This document shows positions 60,472-64,000 of a DNA stretch of 64,000 nt, piece after piece. Under the pieces are notes generated by a model. That model was not told the DNA's origin. It did not search any database and saw only the letters and a list, made by a program, of their open reading frames with translations. Position numbers and translations under genes: made by a program. Position 1 is the stretch's first letter. The number at the start of each line of letters is the position of its first letter. Source of the stretch: Amia ocellicauda (lineage: Eukaryota > Chordata > Actinopteri > Amiiformes > Amiidae); NCBI RefSeq assembly GCF_036373705.1, contig NC_089858.1, forward strand, positions 33,081,249 through 33,145,248, read 5' to 3'.

Positions 60472-62902
60472 TCACATGCAGGTCGGCCCCTCCGTCACAC
60501 ACTGCAGCTGTCTCTCTATCACTGAGCGCAGAGCTGTGTACCTGTGGAGAGAGGGAGAGAGGCGATGAGACGTGTTGTCACAATTCCCTAGCCCTGACCC
60601 TCTTTCCCCACTAGAGGCCACCAATGTTCCCTTGCCTTTTCCTGCTCCCTGCACTGCTTTCCTTTTTTCTCTCTGTCAATTAACATTCCTCCACACCCTT
60701 GTGCACTTCTGTTCCTGTCCTCTGTTCTCATTGGTCCTGCTCTTGTCTTCCTAGTTTCTGCTCTCCTTTATAAACCCCTCACTCTGGGAGAAGTGTTGTC
60801 AGCTCTGCCTGCATCACCAAGCTGTGTTCTCCTGGTTCCGTGCGCACTCTCGCTCTCTTCAAGGGTGCTTTATTGGCATGACAAACAGTTTCGTAGTGTT
60901 GCCAAAGCAGTTGATATTATATACATACATTGAAAAATAATAAAAGGTAAGAAAAAGGAGAAAAAAAAAACAACTCTCTCTCTCGCTCCCAGTCCTCCCT
61001 CTTTCGCTCTCAGTCCTGTCTTTGTCTCCATCTCTCTCTCTTTCTGTCCTGTATCTCTGTCTCTCTTGATCACCTGGATTTCGACTTTAGCCAGTGACCT
61101 TGACCACGCCTTTGGATTCTCCTTGGTTTCTGTCAGTTAGTTGTACTAGCTCTGCACTTGGGTCCTATCTCCTACAGCTTTACAGTTCTCCCACGAGGCA
61201 ACCGTGACAGTTATTCAATTAAAGATGGAGGCAGAGAGAAAATAATGATTATGCCACATGTTAGAACATGCAGTCTCTGTATTATTATTATTTCATTCTG
61301 ATCAACACGATACACAGCACAGAGATTCAGCCTCATATCGAGTACTTTCCACTTTTTACTGGATACGATCAATAATTATTGATTTATAATAAAAAATATA
61401 AATAAATGCCATTGTGAAATCAATCTCCAGAATACTTCTCCTTGTGTCATATTGGTTGATAGACAATCAGCAGTGAATCACACATTTTATAGCCAATCAG
61501 GAGCATTTACAGCAGTTCACACAGATATATATTCTTATATTTAAATATAATTAAATAACCATCACACACACTATGTCTGTTCCCTATCAACCCGGTGGAT
61601 CCTCTCTGCATTCTGGTGCTGAACACTGATCTCCCAATGCGCTCCTAAAGCCCCCTGTAGTGTAATTATTATTATTGTTAAAAATAATAATCCATTTGTT
61701 CATATCTTGGCTGACATTCACTAACTCCTCATTTTGAATCAGATGACAGTATTCATCAGATAATACCATAGTAATGCCAAATAATATAAGTGAAATTCAA
61801 ACACATTCCCTGAGAAATGATCACCCTAGTTTGTGTGTAATAATACGATTGCAATATCGACATTTTACTGTAGTACAGCACAGTACAATACAGCATAGCG
61901 ACATGGGAACAACCAGCAACAGAACTGGTCTGGGGGTCAACAGCTGTCTCTCCCTTTCCTGTCTCAGTCCTGGCGTCAGCTGTATTGTCAGTAACGGGCA
62001 GCTGCTTTTGTTGTTGCAGTGGCACCTAGTGGGAGCCTGTGGTGCTGCAGATACATGGCTAGACTGTCAGCGCTGAGCTGACACCTTCTTCCCCAGATTC
62101 CCCACCAGAGCCCCTGACCCCCCAGCTCAGCACAGAGGCTCAGAGTGGGGCTGGAGCACAGAGACGGCGCTGTGATCGCAGCAGAGTACAGCACAGCCCC
62201 CACAGGGCCAAGAACAGCACAGCCATGTCTCCTCACCACCAGCAATTTGAATTTGAGTGAGTGTGTCAGGGAGTGTCAGTGTGTCAGAGCGACTCACTTG
62301 GTCCTCAGTTTCTGCACTTCTCGATCCTCCTCCTCCTGTAACTTCATGATGAAGCTCTGCAGCACTGGCATCTCAAACTTAATATACTGAGCCACCTGGG
62401 AGAGGAGGAGCATATGAACAGTGTTATCAAATCATTATTGCAGTGTTATCACCGTGTTATTCCAGTATGTATTCCAGCGCTCATATTGCACTGTCATTAC
62501 ATTGTTATTACTAACAGTGCCAATGCAATATGCCAGTGTCATCCCAGCCCCAGTGCAGGTGACTCACATCGTAGGTGACCTCCTCCCCCAGGTCCTGCTC
62601 CATCAGGAAGATCTTGCTGACCTGCTCACAGGGGCCCTGCAGCACCCTCACCACCAGGGGGCGGTCTGAGCGCTTCAGCTTCTGACGCTCTGAAACGCAG
62701 GGTCACAGTCTCACACACGTACTCAGATACTGCAGTGCACACACACACTGAGGCCAATATACACGGACACACACTGATAATAAAAGAGGAGAGAAAGAGA
62801 GATGGAGAGAGAGAGAGATTAATGAAGTAGGGGGTCTTACCACCACTGGTGTGCACAAGGTAGAGAGAAAACTCGTCTGCAGAATTCTCAATCTGCAAGA
62901 CA

Positions 62903-62950
<48 letters not shown>

Positions 62951-63236
62951 AGGTTACAGTGTGCTCCCAGGTCTAGAGCCCTGACCTCTACCCCACAGTG
63001 CTGCAGCTCTGCTATAACACGGGACAATCAGTTTAATAACAGCCTGGTTCCCACTGTGCTGACGCACTGAGCGATTGTACTGAGCTGACACACTATACTG
63101 CACTGACGCACTCGGCCCGTCTCTGCTCTCTCACCTTGAACTTGTTGAGCAGCAGTTTGAGGACTTGCGGCGTCGTCATGGTGCTGTTGATGCGGACGTT
63201 GGTGACGGAGCCAAAAGCTGGAGTGAATACGGACGT
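60472..63236 (-). CDS. rassf2: RASSF2-like protein, 3' exons (partial)
   Basis: Five minus-strand exons in order of transcription: 63236-63136 (borders within one base), 62892-62841, 62689-62568, 62395-62298 and 60541-60472. Phases agree throughout. They encode [60 protein letters not shown] then [15 protein letters not shown], and a terminal [20 protein letters not shown]. This is the Ras-association domain followed by the SARAH coiled coil, which pairs with MST1/2 (Hippo) kinases. The pattern is closest to RASSF2; RASSF4 and RASSF6 are similar. The last 20 residues differ from the mammalian end (RQRLEEI region). 5' exons with the N-terminal part lie beyond the right edge of the window. RASSF2 neighbours PRNP in mammals, which supports the call. 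Confidence 0.9.
60576..61209 (+). mobile_element. Probable solo LTR in the RASSF2-like intron
   Basis: The sequence starts TGTCACAATTCCCTAG and ends CAACCGTGACA. It contains CTTTATAAACCCCTC at 60766-60780 as a TATA box, with a pyrimidine-rich body. Short imperfect inverted TGTCAC/GTGACA ends and an internal promoter fit a long terminal repeat. A clean target duplication is not visible. A LINE tail lies inside. A DNA transposon with TGTCAC ends is the alternative. Confidence 0.45.
60865..60969 (-). mobile_element. Short APE-LINE 3' fragment
   Basis: GCTTTATTGGCATGACAAAC, then GTTGCCAAAGCAGTTGATAT and AATAAAAGGTAAGAAAAAGG, are almost identical to 27228-27326, so this copy is recent. It is 5'-truncated to about 100 bases and lies inside the LTR-like sequence. 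Confidence 0.85.
61210..62297. other. RASSF2-like intron, remaining part
   Basis: No exon was recognised between the LTR-like sequence and the exon at 62298. Short TTA runs occur near 61281 and 61665. Confidence 0.45.
62906..62947. repeat. (CA)n microsatellite in a RASSF2-like intron
   Basis: About 20 ACAC units lie between the exons at 62841-62892 and 63136-63236. Confidence 0.92.
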
Positions 63237-63782
63237 CTGAGGGAGAGAGAAGAGGGGCAGAGGTTACAGTGCTTTCATGCTCACATTGCAAGTACGCGTG
63301 CGTGCGTGTGCACCTTATGGCTGTAGTAGTGTGTTAGTTGTTAGTTTAACATTACTTAAATAAAAGTTGTTGTATAGTAACGAAGTTCGAAAATGTCAGC
63401 AGGCATTTGATCAGACTAAAATGCTTGCAAACTACATCATTTACATCTGCATTACTACAGTAATATAATGGAAACGTAAAACAAAAATGTTTCGGGAAAC
63501 ATCTACGTTTGGAATGTTTTGCTAAATGCACAGAAGACCCACAAACTGCTTAATGCAAGCTGTGCAACTGAAAATAGGTATAACAGAAGAACAATTCATC
63601 TCCAGCATCATTTGACCAGCTAAGTTTAAATTATGATGCATTATTTATTAGGCTTAAATGGGTCAATTGAATAGAACTGAAAGCAGCGCACGAAAATGAT
63701 CCCATGTAATGATCCCTCTGCAAGTTTGTGGCAATCGTCCCAGTATTATTTTTATTATTAATAATAGTAATATACCAAAAAA
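63237..63782 (-). other. RASSF2-like upstream intron, nothing recognised
   Basis: No further exon could be identified before the window edge. Confidence 0.4.
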
Positions 63783-63865
63783 TACAGCTCTGGAAAAAAT
63801 CAAACGACCACTCCAAGTTCAGAAAACCAATGTTAAGTGGGCTCTTCATTTTTTCCAGAGCCGTA
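63783..63865. mobile_element. 83-bp MITE, CAGCTCTGGAAAAAA family
   Basis: The termini TACAGCTCTGGAAAAAAT and ATTTTTTCCAGAGCCGTA are inverted repeats with one mismatch, with TA at both edges. Only 47 bases lie between them. The same terminus begins the fragment at 14480. Confidence 0.8.
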
Positions 63866-64000
63866 TATAATGTTGACACAAACCCTGAACTGTAGAAGGG
63901 AGTCTTTTTATTATAGTTAACCCAAATGTCAAGGTTACTGTGTTCCAGTGCCTTTAGAAGTTACTACTTTCAATATAGTTACTGAATATTGTTTATTCAA

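Overview
This is vertebrate nuclear DNA, most likely from a ray-finned fish. It has small exons split by GT-AG introns, a great deal of CA/GA/TTA microsatellite, several Tc1/mariner families, hAT miniature elements, and L2-, CR1- and APE-type LINE pieces. No tRNA, rRNA, CRISPR array or bacterial-type operon is visible. The low LINE decay and the CR1-like tails would fit an early-branching lineage (gar, bowfin, sturgeon, bonytongue or eel grade), but that is inference.

Five protein genes can be read by joining exons across in-phase splice sites. From left to right they are: a NEURL3-type Neuralized/RING E3 ligase (+, 1860-4625); an SLK/STK10-family germinal-centre kinase with an 855-codon central exon (+, 31647-43434, 17 coding exons, about 1602 aa); a long fish prion protein with a Gly/Pro/Tyr repeat domain (+, 49215-50831, 538 aa); a Shadoo-like protein (-, 56284-56757, 157 aa); and the 3' part of a RASSF2-like gene (-, 60472-63236, continuing off the right edge). 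The prion and Shadoo genes are convergent neighbours. PRNP next to RASSF2 matches the known vertebrate order, and a Neuralized gene near an SLK/STK10 kinase recalls NEURL1/SLK and NEURL1B/STK10 in mammals, which suggests an ohnolog block.

The 5-31 kb gap between NEURL3 and the kinase is a mobile-element graveyard. It holds a 15-bp minisatellite, a CR1-like LINE tail, a GC-rich island, a foldback-like element with long inverted arms, a hAT MITE with perfect 8-bp target duplications, three unrelated Tc1-type elements in a row, and a nearly continuous APE-LINE carrying a SINE insertion. One notable feature is a 1.5-kb block at 21.7-23.2 kb. It carries, in the same order, three sequences that are spread over 7.7 kb at 5.0-12.7 kb.

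The right half (44-64 kb) holds the prion cluster. Candidate untranslated first exons and promoters are described for the prion and Shadoo genes. A noncoding block is shared between the prion intron and the prion-Shadoo intergenic region, and RFX X-box-like sites and a 115-bp palindrome lie around the Shadoo gene. Exon models were built by eye; start exons and polyadenylation sites are less certain than internal coding exons.
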